DNA from: Adiantum capillus-veneris
Taxonomy: Eukaryota > Streptophyta > Polypodiopsida > Polypodiales > Pteridaceae
NCBI GenBank assembly: GCA_014529385.2
Contig: CM043948.1
Location: 83,942,260-84,006,259 of the forward strand
Direction of reading: 5' to 3'
Length of the DNA: 64,000 nt
Of this stretch, positions 22,503-32,922 are shown in pieces (position 1 is the first letter of the stretch; the number at the start of each line of letters is the position of its first letter). The translations under genes were made by a program, and so were the position numbers. The notes below the pieces were generated by a model. The model saw nothing but the letters and a program-made list of their open reading frames with translations. It made no database searches and had not been told where the DNA came from.

Positions 22503-23243
22503 GTAACACCTGAGGGGGATGAAATACCTATACCCTTAAATATGCTACAAGCAATGCATATCGCTTCCGACAAGACTCATCCTAATGTAACGAAGAAAAC
22601 ATACAAGTGGGTCCCTAAAGCTTCTTTAGTGACCATAGCTAGTGCTAAAAGACAGAAGCCTTGTAAGAAACGTACCACTCGCTCCAAGAAAAGTAAGAAA
22701 ATGTTGCGATGGATCCCTAAACGACTATTGGAAGCCCAAGGCTACTATCAAGGAAATGATCAAATATGGGTTCCAAAACGTAGATTGTGCTCTTACCTAA
22801 CACCTGACCCAAGTGAGCCCAATCCCGTAGCTCCAAAACGAATCAATGATCGGGGAAAGGGAAAGATCACAGAATGCTACACACCTAGTCCAGAGCTAGT
22901 TTGGGTACCAAAGAAAGAACGATTTGTTCCACCTAGCTCAGGAAGGGGGGAGTCCCATGAAGATTCTAGCTCCTCATGTAATACATCCATAGAGGTAAAA
23001 GCTTCTACACAGCCTCCATCTATAGTAGTGGACCTCCATGAAGCTACAAAAGAATCCACACCTCCCAGTGTTCAAGAATCACCTGATGAACCACTTCAAG
23101 TTCGATCCTGGGAGAGTACCTTACCACCCTTGCAACTTGACGAGGCACCTAGGGTAATAGAAAACTACTGGCAAAAATCCTCACCTATTACCAACTGGAA
23201 CAATTGGTTTCAAAGGGTGACAAGCTCATTTCAAACGGTATGA
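22503..23243 (+). CDS. WVPK-repeat protein, in frame after an amber stop
   Basis: The first ATG is at 22542 (233 aa), but this stretch is in the same frame as the Gag-protease and is separated only by TAG at 22500-22502; the 39 bases between are open. It carries four spaced copies of a W-[VI]-P-K motif (YKWVPKASL, LRWIPKRLL, QIWVPKRRL, LVWVPKKER), each followed by basic residues, and a Ser/Pro-rich C-terminus. A similar WVPK stretch sits after the integrase of the giant element (33265-33525). Function unknown; nucleic-acid binding is a guess from the basic repeats. It may be expressed by readthrough, by its own ATG, or be the mutated end of one polyprotein. Confidence 0.75.
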   Translation, partial: VTPEGDEIPIPLNMLQAMHIASDKTHPNVTKKTYKWVPKASLVTIASAKRQKPCKKRTTRSKKSKKMLRWIPKRLLEAQGYYQGNDQIWVPKRRLCSYLTPDPSEPNPVAPKRINDRGKGKITECYTPSPELVWVPKKERFVPPSSGRGESHEDSSSSCNTSIEVKASTQPPSIVVDLHEATKESTPPSVQESPDEPLQVRSWESTLPPLQLDEAPRVIENYWQKSSPITNWNNWFQRVTSSFQTV

Positions 23244-24861
23244 TCTACCCAAGGAAGGGGGGAGTGTTTGCTGACAGTCATCATTCATTTGTTTCCCTCT
23301 CAACCTTTTTCCCTGACCTCTTAATCTCCAATCTTAGGGAATGTACATATAAATCTTTATACTCACAAAAAAAATAAAATAAAGAGCAAGAGCAATTAGC
23401 AAACGAGTATGCACCTTAAAAGTCAAAACATTGACTCAGACCTACACATGTCACATCTGGTATAGTGAAACAGAAACCTATGCCATAAAACACCTTTGAT
23501 CCTCATCACTTGAGTGATGGAGGGTAGGTAAGATTTGTACGATAGGAGTGTTTCTGTTTTAGAGTTGAGTGATTAGAAAAGTTCTCTTTTCCCACTGATG
23601 TGCCTCCTAGAGGTATTGTTTGTGTTTCATAGTGTGTACAGGAGCGTGTTGCTATTGATAGGATTTGGACCTTCATGGAATCTTTCTCTCGTTCACACTT
23701 CAAATCAAGCGCGACCATCGACACAAACAGGTGTTTCTTGTCCATTAGCATTGCCCTTATCTTTTTGCATCCATGTTGGTCTGCTTTGATTGTGATTGGT
23801 AGCATAATATTCAGCGCATTTGCTTAGTATCAAACATTTAATTCAATGTAATGTTTTGTCATAATCACTTGTCTAGGTGTAAAAATGAAGCAGTCCGACT
23901 AAGCTAGTTTGACCAAGCTAGGTATTAGAAATCTTCTCTTGATACCATGGGGAATGCCTTCCTAATAAGCAATGGTTACTTAGGTTCTTAATCCGATTTA
24001 GGCAGCATTGTATGAAATGTACTAGGGCTTTCTAGTGGGCTTAACCCTAGTGACCTTTAGCTTAAGTATTATAAAGGGAGTTTACTAATGTGATGAGCCT
24101 GGGGAGGGTAACAATGTTATATGACCCCCCAAAGTTACAAAATTAAAATGATGAAAATGAACAAACAAAAAATGAAAGTGCCACAATGTAAAATCTTACG
24201 CTGGAAGAGAAATCTCAGCTTGATTTGGTACTTCACTCACATGTATCGCCTATGGTACTTGAGCCCTAGAGGTTCCCAGTGTGGGCGCTTTTCCTTGAAA
24301 AGCAAAAAACCCACGGCATACAAAATAAGCACACACATCATAATTGAATCAATGTGAAAAGACTTTGGGGGGTCAAAGAAAAAGTAATCAGTCAGGCGAT
24401 AATTTCATGAGAAATTCCTTTTATGGTAGCTTAACTACAAAGTCTTCTAGATATAGCCTCTAGTCAGCCCTCGAACATGAATACTTGGCTCTTGCGATTA
24501 AACAACTTAATTGACCACAGAAAATTAAGAAGCTTACCCATGGTATTAATATTCGATCTCTAGTGCCTTTCGACCGTCAAATTAGCGACCCCAGACTTGT
24601 TTAATTTTCTACCTTTACATCTGTTTATGCATTTGATTACATTGCAATTTAATGTTCATTGCTAACAAATTGTTTGAAATTCTTTGACCAATCAATTTGT
24701 CTACTTAAAACTGCATATGCTTTTTAAGAGAATGCAATTACTGTGCCAATGTTGTTTGATTTTGCAATGACTGAAGAAGGCTAAGGACATTCATCTCAAA
24801 TGCTCTTCCACCTCGACGAACCAGCTTCAACTCAATAGCTTCCGAGGACGGAATCTACATC
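23244..24861 (+). other. TRG a 3' untranslated region
   Basis: 1.6 kb without a meaningful frame, shared with TRG copy b (14006-15210) at reduced similarity. I see no gene in it. Confidence 0.8.
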
Positions 24862-24874
24862 AGGAAGGGAGGCA
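24862..24874 (+). other. TRG a polypurine tract
   Basis: AGGAAGGGAGGCA directly before the 3' LTR; identical in copy b at 15214-15226. Confidence 0.8.
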
Positions 24875-25173
24875 TGTTAACCCTCACGGCACACGGACAC
24901 CCTATCGCCTACGATGGACGCGTATTATGTATTATTTAGAGTCAGGTACCGGGCTTGTCGGTCCAATAGGAAAAGGGTAGGAGTGATCGCCGATGAGAGG
25001 CGCACTTTAACTTGGACATTCAAGGGATTAGTTGGTTAAGCATGGGCGCCCAAGTGTGAATGGGGTGAGCTCCTATAAAAGCCAACTAAACCTAATTTTT
25101 ACTCATTCTCTCAATTGTGCAATAGAAGAGTGCTCTTGCTCCATCTCCATCTTCTTCTTCTTCTTCACCTCCT

Positions 25174-25271
<98 letters not shown>

Positions 25272-25514
25272 TGTGTGCAATCGAGCATTACGAAGGCACG
25301 ACGGCGGGGAAGCGGTTGAGCGCGGCACGACTGCAGCTTCTTCTTCATCGCGGCGAGGAATCCACCACGAAGGCGAGCGTAGAGCGGTGAGTGACACACC
25401 CTTTGCTCTCTTGAGCTTGCTAGTTTAGGCTTGTTGTGTGCTTGGAGCCGTTTGTGGCTCGCACACGGTGTATTGGCAAGTCCCTTGCTTTGACAGTGCG
25501 GCAAGGAGCGCACA
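24875..25514 (+). repeat. TRG a 3' LTR
   Basis: It matches the 5' LTR except for four substitutions and a longer GA tract (about 25187-25263), which accounts for the 56-bp length difference. TATAAAA at 25074-25080. Confidence 0.95.
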
Positions 25515-25612
25515 TACATTCACTCCAAGGGTTACATACGAAGTCAAAAGGATCACTGCTTGTACAAGGAGGTTGAACGATGGTTCCCTCATCATTTTGA
25601 TTTTGTACATGG
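25515..25612 (+). pseudogene. Copia-3 RT fragment, right part
   Basis: After the TACAT duplication the copia RT continues (KGYIRSQKDHCLY in one frame, RRLNDGSLIILILY in the next), which shows a one-base frameshift. Similarity stops just before the expected YVDD. Confidence 0.85.
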
Positions 25613-25989
25613 CATGTGACTCATTTGTAGTAGTGGACACTCAATATGAGTTTTTTTGGTGTTTGGATAGCCATGATATTGATCTCACCAGCTAGACAGC
25701 AGGTGCCAACCAATTGCACATCATTCGGAGCACCGCAACCAAGGATTCCACCATATTTACTAGGCACCACTCATGCTTTTGCAATGTCTGTGTACATGGT
25801 GAGTGGACAGATTACACCATAATAGAGTGGGATGACAGGTGGACACTACAGCTTCTTAACCATCACATGGCATGGTCACATGAGTAGCTCCATTGAGGAC
25901 GATATCACACAATTTTTAGATGATGCCGATAGTCTTACCGATTGCTTGGCAGAGGGAGATGATTTTGTAGTTATTCCTGAGGAGGGGAG
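25613..25989 (+). other. Insertion target, left flank of giant element
   Basis: No known domain. A frame from ATG 25832 stays open to the LTR and ends with EDDITQFLDDADSL and FVVIPEEGS, an acidic stretch. Together with the right flank (46906-47160) it may be the remains of a coding sequence that the giant element split. Confidence 0.4.
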
Positions 25990-26922
25990 TTGTGGGACGC
26001 GTGTCTAACCCCACTATCCTATCTTATTGCAGTTTTAGCAAGAACCACGATTAAATTGTCAATCCATGGGACGAAGCTGACTTGACTAGTGCATAGAGGC
26101 TACAAGAGGTTGTCAATCTCTTGAAAAACAACAAACAACTCAAATCTAACTCAAGCTACACTCAAGTGACTGAAATCACCAAAAGCCAACCACTCATTGG
26201 CAAACAAATAACATTCGTTACAACATCAAATGACATCCAAACGTAACAAAACTTCTAGGACAAGTTTATTAGACCTAAGCACACATGCTTATGGTTTCAA
26301 ACCCTACTTTAGGTCAAGTGCCAAAATCACGATTATTAATAGCAGTGAATTTTTGACCTAGTCGTTTTTGACCCAGAATGCACCTAAATGCTTAGCAATG
26401 ATGCCCCAATGCCCCGCCTATGCTTAGTTTTTTATTTTGAAGTGTAAATTACTACTTATGATGAAATTAGGCCGTGGGTCGACGACGCCAAAAAGCTACA
26501 AATTACTGTGATGTGTTTAAGTGAATGCGTAGAGCTCTTACCTGCGGTTGCAATGCAACAAATATGACTGCAATGTGACAAATGGGGAGGGAGTAGGAAG
26601 CGCCAGAAGGAGAGAAGTGAGCACCGTTAGCTCACGCTGTGTATTTCATTATCCAAAACTTCCAAATAACTTACAAAAATTGGCTTTTATACCTTAGCGA
26701 AGGTTTTTGATGGTCAAAACTAATAATCTGGAAGCTCTAACTAAAGATAGGTAATGACAGGTTGATATAATTTGGAAGCTGGTAGCCGCGGCTCATCAAT
26801 TAGAAGGTTTATCCAAAAAATAAGAGTTACAATATTCTTGATTTATAAAAAATAATAAGTGTTTTACACTAAGAGTTCCGAAAAATGGTATTTATGGTAT
26901 TCGTGTTAGCTTGTTGCTAACA
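25990..26922 (-). repeat. Giant element 3' LTR
   Basis: 933 bp from TGTGGGACG to GCTAACA in plus sense. A minus-strand TATAAAA lies at 26685-26691 (plus-strand TTTTATA), about 235 bp into the LTR. Confidence 0.93.
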
Positions 26923-26938
26923 TTTCCCCCCCCTCGCC
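26923..26938 (-). other. Giant element polypurine tract
   Basis: On the minus strand GGCGAGGGGGGGGAAA lies directly before the LTR. The same tract stands beside the middle LTR at 41361-41376. Confidence 0.85.
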
Positions 26939-26960
26939 TGTGTCGTCCCTTGACACAACT

Positions 26961-29900
26961 TTATGGGATGCAGTAGTCTTTCGGTTGACGACTGGCGTGG
27001 TGGTCTTTTAACGCATTGAGTGCCTTCTGGATCTGATCTTTCTCTCATTATCTGGAACTTGCAAGAAATGCATGGTGACTTTGTTCTTCAGCTCCACTCT
27101 TGAGTAGCCTACAAAGCGTGATGTCAGGTTGGTGATCATTGGCCCAAATATTTTCGTTCGCCAACTGAAGAACCCTGTGTAGAACGCTTCCTGAAACGCC
27201 AGCATTTGAGAGATGATAAAAACATACATCTAGCGTAGAAGCCATAGAGGACTTCTTCGGAAGGTTTCCTACTGAGATCATAGCACAACCCTTTGTTACC
27301 CTCAAGGAATGACATCCACGGGGTGCCTGCTTGCTCTGGCTCATGGAATACTTTGATGCATGTGAGTAGCATTCAACAGATTTTGTGTAACATTGCACAT
27401 GATAAATCTGGTAGACTTCTGAAGGACATGGTGCCCGTTAGGGTTTTCAACATGTACTCCTCCGTTGGTGGTCCCTTGTCTGGAGCAAGCAATCTTGAGT
27501 AATTCAGCCAAGTTGGCCGCTTCTTTAGTAGTGCCTCATGTGCTTGCGAAGTCCTTACTCTTGGTACAAGACAAAAAGTAGGATCCTTCTGCAGGGCCGC
27601 AGGTGCTCTTGTGAACAGAATCATGTACCTTGGATTCTTGTTCAACCAGCTCAGCCTCCACTTCGGGTGGTCTTGATCTACACCCTCGACTTGCATGTCA
27701 GTGTAAAGCTTTTCTTTCACTTGGAGCAGCTCCAGTTTAATCAGAGGATAGGGCAGGGATTGTTGGTGCCATTGTGCATTGATTTGATTGGGAGTGAGTT
27801 GTGTAAAGTTGACGGAGTGAAGAACTCTCAGCTCCCAATCCATTGCTACCTTCCACTGCTCATCTACCTCTTGTATATTTTTTTCCTTCAGTGCATCTTC
27901 TTCAGCCTTTGAGAGCTGGAGCATTGGCACTGTGTCTGATTCAGTTATGTGTATTTGAAACTCTTCCACACCTTTTAGCTCTTTGGTTGGTTGCATCTCC
28001 ATCTCAGCGAATGAAATAGAGGGTATCTCTACATGGGGTTGCTCTAAAGTGCCTGCCTCCTCTTGGGTTTCCGGCCGTCCCTCTCTCAATACCTAGTTGA
28101 CTCTTTTAAGTTCTACTATTTCTTTCAATAGTTTGTCTTCTCTTTGGACCCGCATCAAAGCCAAGTCTCTGTGCTGAGACTGCTCCAACTTAAGCTCCAA
28201 CTCGAGGTCTTTATTTTTCTTCTCTAATGCCTTGTAGACCTCGTCTGTGCCTTTGATCGAGGCCACTGCGGGATTTTCTCTGATTTGTCGCAGGAAAATT
28301 GCCTGATCATTTATTCTTTGTTCCCAGTACTGTAGGGAGGCATTGGCTATATCCAGCTGAACGTGAATCTTCTAAACTAACAAGGTCGTGGTTAGAAGTT
28401 CGTTTGTGACTTCTGTCACCTGTTCATCTTTTGCCTTGCATGCATCTGACAATTTTGTAAGCAAATCTCCAAGCTCCTCCATTTCTTTCTGCTGTTTATC
28501 TCTTGCGAGCTGATGTTGTTCAGCTTTCGCTTTCAACTCCTGCACTTGCCTTTGTAAATCGGTGATGACGTTGAGTTGGTCGTCTAACTCCCCTTGGAGT
28601 GCATCAATCACCATCTCTAATTCTTTGATCCTTGTGCTACGACTTAGTGCTGCTGAGCGAAGTCTTTCAGTCATGTCCTGCATTTGCTTAACATACTCAT
28701 TAACTTGCAGGATGACCTCGCTGTGGCTGATCCTCTTCTATTTTGTCATCCTGAGGCTTCGTGGATGCCTCGGCCTTCTCTTGTGTGTTGAGGTAGAGGG
28801 TGTTTCCTCAGCCTCCTATTCTCTGGGTTGCTCAAACTTCTTGTTGTCCTCTGATGGTGCATGACTGGCTGCCCTTTCTGGCTCTTTGTTGTGCTCTTTT
28901 TGCTGCTCTTCTGTAGACTCCAGTTGCCTACTTTGTTCAGGCTCTGCCTCCTTGGTGGGCTCAGGTTCTTTGGCTTCCTTTGCTGGTGAAGGTGGTGGGC
29001 TCAACATGGGGTGATCATGTTGTTCAGAAATGGGTGAAGAAGGGCAAGGAGACAAGTCACCCTGATCGTGTTGTGCTGCTCCTTGTTCGGTTGCTTCCTC
29101 TGCTTGATTTTGTTGTTCTTCCACCTCTTTCGCTTTTCTTGCCACTTCTTGGGCTTCCTTCATCGTCAAGGCTTCTGCTTCTTGATACATCTTTTCCAGG
29201 GCTTCCATGGGATCATTAGCCTGCTTCCTAGTATGATGCTTGGTTCTTGGTCCTTTAAGCTCAATGGACACCCACTTGGCGGTTACGTTTGTAAGAGTGC
29301 TTCTCTCTTTCAAATGTGGCTTGCTTTTGCACATGTTCCTCCTGGTGTGCTGCCACGGCTTTTCTCTTCATTTTTTCAATTCGAGCTCTCCTTTTCGAGC
29401 TTTTAGTGCTGTGCTGTTCTGGCGAGCTCTCAACAAAATCTTCATCAGACTTGTAGGATCTCTTGGCAGATCTTGTAGCTCGAGGAGAAGGTTGTGCTGA
29501 CACTATCCAAGTGTTTTTATCTGGGGCAGACGGCAAGTTGTCGGCCATGCCGATGGCATGGTAAGCAATCCTTGTCAAAACCGCTCGTGCACCTAGATAA
29601 GCGATTTTCCCTTCTTTCTTTGTCCCTTTCAATGTGGACAAGACATATTGTGCGTGGTCAATTGGTTGCCTGGTGGTTGATTTGAGAACTTGTGTAAAGG
29701 TTGTGGAAACTGCATGATTTGGTGTTGTATACCTCGGCGGTCTTTTGGTAAGGAAGTGAAAATGCTGATGGTACAACCTTGCGGGCTCTTCCACCTATTT
29801 GTAGACGAGGTTGGCAAATGTCGCAGCGGCGGTTTCCTTGGTGAAAGTACCTGCTGTCTTTCTATCTCTTGCGCTCATCATCATTCCTTCTGTTGATAGT

Positions 29901-30328
29901 TTGAGTGCCTCTGCCACTATTTCCTTGATAATCACCACTTTAACCTTGTTCCCTTGTGGGTCTAAGATCTGAGTGGTTCTAGCTTCTTTGATCGGGGACA
30001 AAAGCTCGTAAGCCCTTTGGAAGTCCACTCCACACGGCTCTTGTTCATAAAATTCTCTGAGATCAAGCCTCCTGTTGGCATCTTTGGTTTGGGGCTTTGC
30101 GGCGACATCATATACTTCTTTTGGTAGAAGTTGTAGCTCTATCTAGTGTCCCTCTTTGCTCTTGAATCTTCCGGTGAACACTGTGGTGTTATGCTCTTCA
30201 AGCTGTTCCCTTGAAAGATAGGTTGCTTTGGTGGTTTTGACTGACTCGGGGTCCAGTTGGTATGCTGGTAGCTCTTGCAACTTTTCTTTTTGGTTGAGCT
30301 TCTTCTTGGCCTTCTCTTCTGCTTGCAT
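26961..30328 (-). pseudogene. Giant element ORF3: long extra ORF in the env position, unknown function
   Basis: One frame runs from ATG at 30328 with stops only at 30143, 29795, then (after a one-base shift near 29300) 28816, 28738, 28372 and 28093, all TAG, and a TGA at 27373. A frameshift near 27200 precedes the end at 26961. The original would have been about 1,100 residues. The N-terminal part (PCGVDFQRAYELLSPIKE, NKVKVVIIKEIVAEALKL) is vaguely like plant env-position proteins of Athila elements, but I cannot assign it. A charged Glu/Pro-rich region follows (about 28816-29250), then a heptad-rich coiled coil (RIKELEMVIDALQGELDDQL; about 28100-28680), then a compact C-terminal part (GFYARCMFL region). 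A second copy of the C-terminus, open for 178 codons, is at 41400-41936. No signal peptide or clear membrane segment is seen. Confidence 0.72.
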
Positions 30329-31910
30329 GACTCCTGTTTAGTGGATAGAGTGTCAAAGTTAGAAGATTTGACAGATTTTTCTCTGAAAGGTCCTTCAGTC
30401 TGAAATGCTGACAAATTTGGTCCAATTTGCTTCAAATCAATTTTTGAACATGCATAGATGCATAAAAAATGTAAGGAACATAATTTTAAAGTCCAAACAA
30501 AAAATTGCAACAAAAGTAAATAATCACAATTATTTACTGCTGAGTAAATTTTTCAACTTTTTGCAAACTTGGCATTACAGGCTTGAAGTATATACCAAAT
30601 AAATACTCTGAGTGAAATATGGGCTCATTTGGATGCATATGATGAAAATGGTGCCAGATTTAGGCTTTAGGTCTCTGAAACAGTTGATGTAAAAAGATTT
30701 TGAGATTCTGAGCTCCAAATTTGTTCAAGCTTGGCTAGTGGGCTTAGCACATCATGTACTTTGAATGTATGATGACAAAATTGCAAATTTCTACCATTTT
30801 GACCAAAAAGTAAATAACCACGATCATTAACTTTTCTACCAAAAAGGACATTTTTTGGTACAACTTGGTTCTAGGCATTGTATAGACCTTGTGTATGTGA
30901 TACGAGGTGATTTGGATCAAGAAATGTGGCTTATAACTCAGAATTTGGCTTGCAAAGACTTCTTTGCGGTTTTTGGCAATTTTCTAAGTTATATGTGATC
31001 ATTTTGGCTCATACTTGATTTTGGCATGTATTAGGTGTGTACAAGTGATAGATGATGTGATGATGCAACTTTCAAGCAAAAATAGTGCAAAAGCAAATAA
31101 TCGTGATTATTTACAGCAGTCACATTTTTCTTGCAAAACTTCAAAATTTTGACCTAAACACATTCTATACACCTAAAACAAGTTCTAAATTGAATTTGGT
31201 AAAGTTTGGTCTTGCCGGCATCACTTTGTGCTTTGTCGACTCTGAAATCTCTGATTTTTGTGACTACACTGCCTGTTGAGTTGGTTAGTCACTTTTAAAG
31301 CTATGGACTTGTCCGCAACATAGTCGTGAAGCAACTCATCCAATTTTGGCCCATTTGGAGTCAGTTTGACCTCGTATGTCGAATTTGACGCTTTGTAGCC
31401 TTTGAATCGTTTTTTGCTTTTTGAGAGCTTTGCTTGATTGATTTCACAAAACCAATCATATACATTGTGTATAGACCTCGTAGGTAAGCTGTCTGTGGAG
31501 TCAGAACCCAATTCTGGCATCTACCAGAAACCTAGCTTTTCTACTTGGGGCACCCTCGATCTTCACCGAATGGTCAACCATTGTTATAGAAGTGTTCGAA
31601 TATATTGGGGTATGCTACAATTCAAATCTCATCCGATTTGGTTGAGCTGACAGGCCGCTATGGTCGATTTTTGATCGTAGGTCTTCGTGCACTGCTCGGA
31701 TTCTAGGGTTTTTTCTAGGGGTTTAGACTAGCTACCGGTTGTACAAAATGGATCATTCATGAGTAAAGAACTTACCCCTCATGTCTCGTGTGAGACGGTG
31801 CTAAAAACGGACAACTGTAGACTCCGGAAAGTACGTGCGAAGAAGTCAAAATGCTCCCTCTCCAATGGCAACAAGTGAAAATGAGGTGATTTTAGCCTAC
31901 CTTGGGTATC
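30329..31910 (-). other. Non-coding spacer between WVPK region and ORF3
   Basis: AT-rich, no meaningful frame. It contains three copies of a palindrome of the kind found in the 5' leader (see 30516-31114). Nothing else recognised. Confidence 0.7.
30516..31114. repeat. Palindrome array in the 3' spacer, ~290-bp period
   Basis: Palindromes related to AAATAATCATGATTATTT occur at 30516-30537, 30810-30831 and 31093-31114, spaced 294 and 283 bp, embedded in diverged repeat units. The core AATCACGATTATT also occurs once in each LTR (about 26326, 40770, 46313). Confidence 0.8.
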
Positions 31911-32696
31911 TATACTCGGACTTCTCGAACCAATTTTTCCCAGATTCCCCTGTTAGTCCTATTAGGCCGTGAAATCTATGTTAAACTCAAAAATTTTCCC
32001 AATCGGATTCCTGTAGCTCATTCTACAAGAATTCTGCAAAAGTATGTATGGCCGCCTAATTTAGGCTTCCCGCTTCCATCTTCTGATTTCATTGAAATTT
32101 TTTGTGCTTATCGCCTTGACTTTCTAATCACCACCGTGTCTTTAGTTTTTCCATTTGAGCTTCTTCGCTATTTATTATTAATTTTTGACCTGTTTATTGA
32201 AAATATCAAACATTAATAAAATGCGCTAAAAAAGCAAAGTGAAAATCCAAAACTTAAGAAAATCTATTGAAAAACACAGCTTTATTGTTTTTTGTTGGAT
32301 TTCTATACTCGGACTTCTCGAACCAATTTTTCCCAGATTCCCCTGTTAGTCCTATTAGGCCGTGAAATCTATGTTAAACTCAAAAATTTTCCCAATCGGA
32401 TTCCTGTAGCTCATTCTACAAGAATTCTGCAAAAGTATGTATGGCCGCCTAATTTAGGCTTCCCGCTTCCATCTTCTGATTTCATTGAAATTTTTTGTGC
32501 TTATCGCCTTGACTTTCTAATCACCACCGTGTCTTTAGTTTTTCCATTTGAGCTTCTTCGCTATTTATTATTAATTTTTGACCTGTTTATTGAAAATATC
32601 AAACATTAATAAAATGCGCTAAAAAAGCAAAGTGAAAATCCAAAACTTAAGAAAATCTATTGAAAAACACAGCTTTATTGTTTTTTGTTGGATTTC
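31911..32696. repeat. Exact 393-bp tandem duplication
   Basis: 31911-32303 and 32304-32696 read the same throughout as far as I can see, including a 100-codon open stretch that is not otherwise supported as coding. It must be recent compared with the decayed element around it. Confidence 0.95.
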
Positions 32697-32922
32697 TTCG
32701 TTTTAAAGTTTAAATATCAAGAAAAATGATGAAAAATCACCAAAAAGACTAATTTTTGATGATTGTCTGTTAGTATATACACTACTTACACTCATCGTGG
32801 AGATATTATCAGTTAAATTCTGTTGTTGATGATATATAAGGGAATTACTAGTTAATTTTGTGAAAAAATCACGTGTTAACATCTAACTTTTTCCTCCCTC
32901 TTCAAACATTACCCTTAATTAC
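32697..32922. other. Short AT-rich spacer
   Basis: Nothing recognised. Confidence 0.5.

Larger units (their letters stand above)
16507..25514 (+). mobile_element. TRG copy a: complete non-autonomous gypsy-like element with Gag-protease only
   Basis: It has two LTRs (584 and 640 bp), 5-bp TSDs TACAT (16502-16506 and 25515-25519), a primer-binding site, a 1479-aa Gag-protease frame, a second WVPK-repeat frame, a polypurine tract and no RT, RNase H or integrase. Outside the microsatellite the two LTRs differ by only four substitutions that I can find, so insertion was recent. The layout matches what has been called TR-GAG in plants: terminal-repeat elements with a gag domain that depend on enzymes made elsewhere. 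Gag, protease and WVPK parts resemble the giant element at 25990-46905. Confidence 0.93.

Noticed and set aside
28562-29406. Plus-strand frames antisense to ORF3
   Set aside because: Leu/Ser-rich shadow frames of the minus-strand charged and coiled-coil region.
31902-32609. Two identical ~105-aa proteins as tandem genes
   Set aside because: The frames are a by-product of the exact 393-bp duplication; no domain, no family support, AT-rich untranslated spacer.
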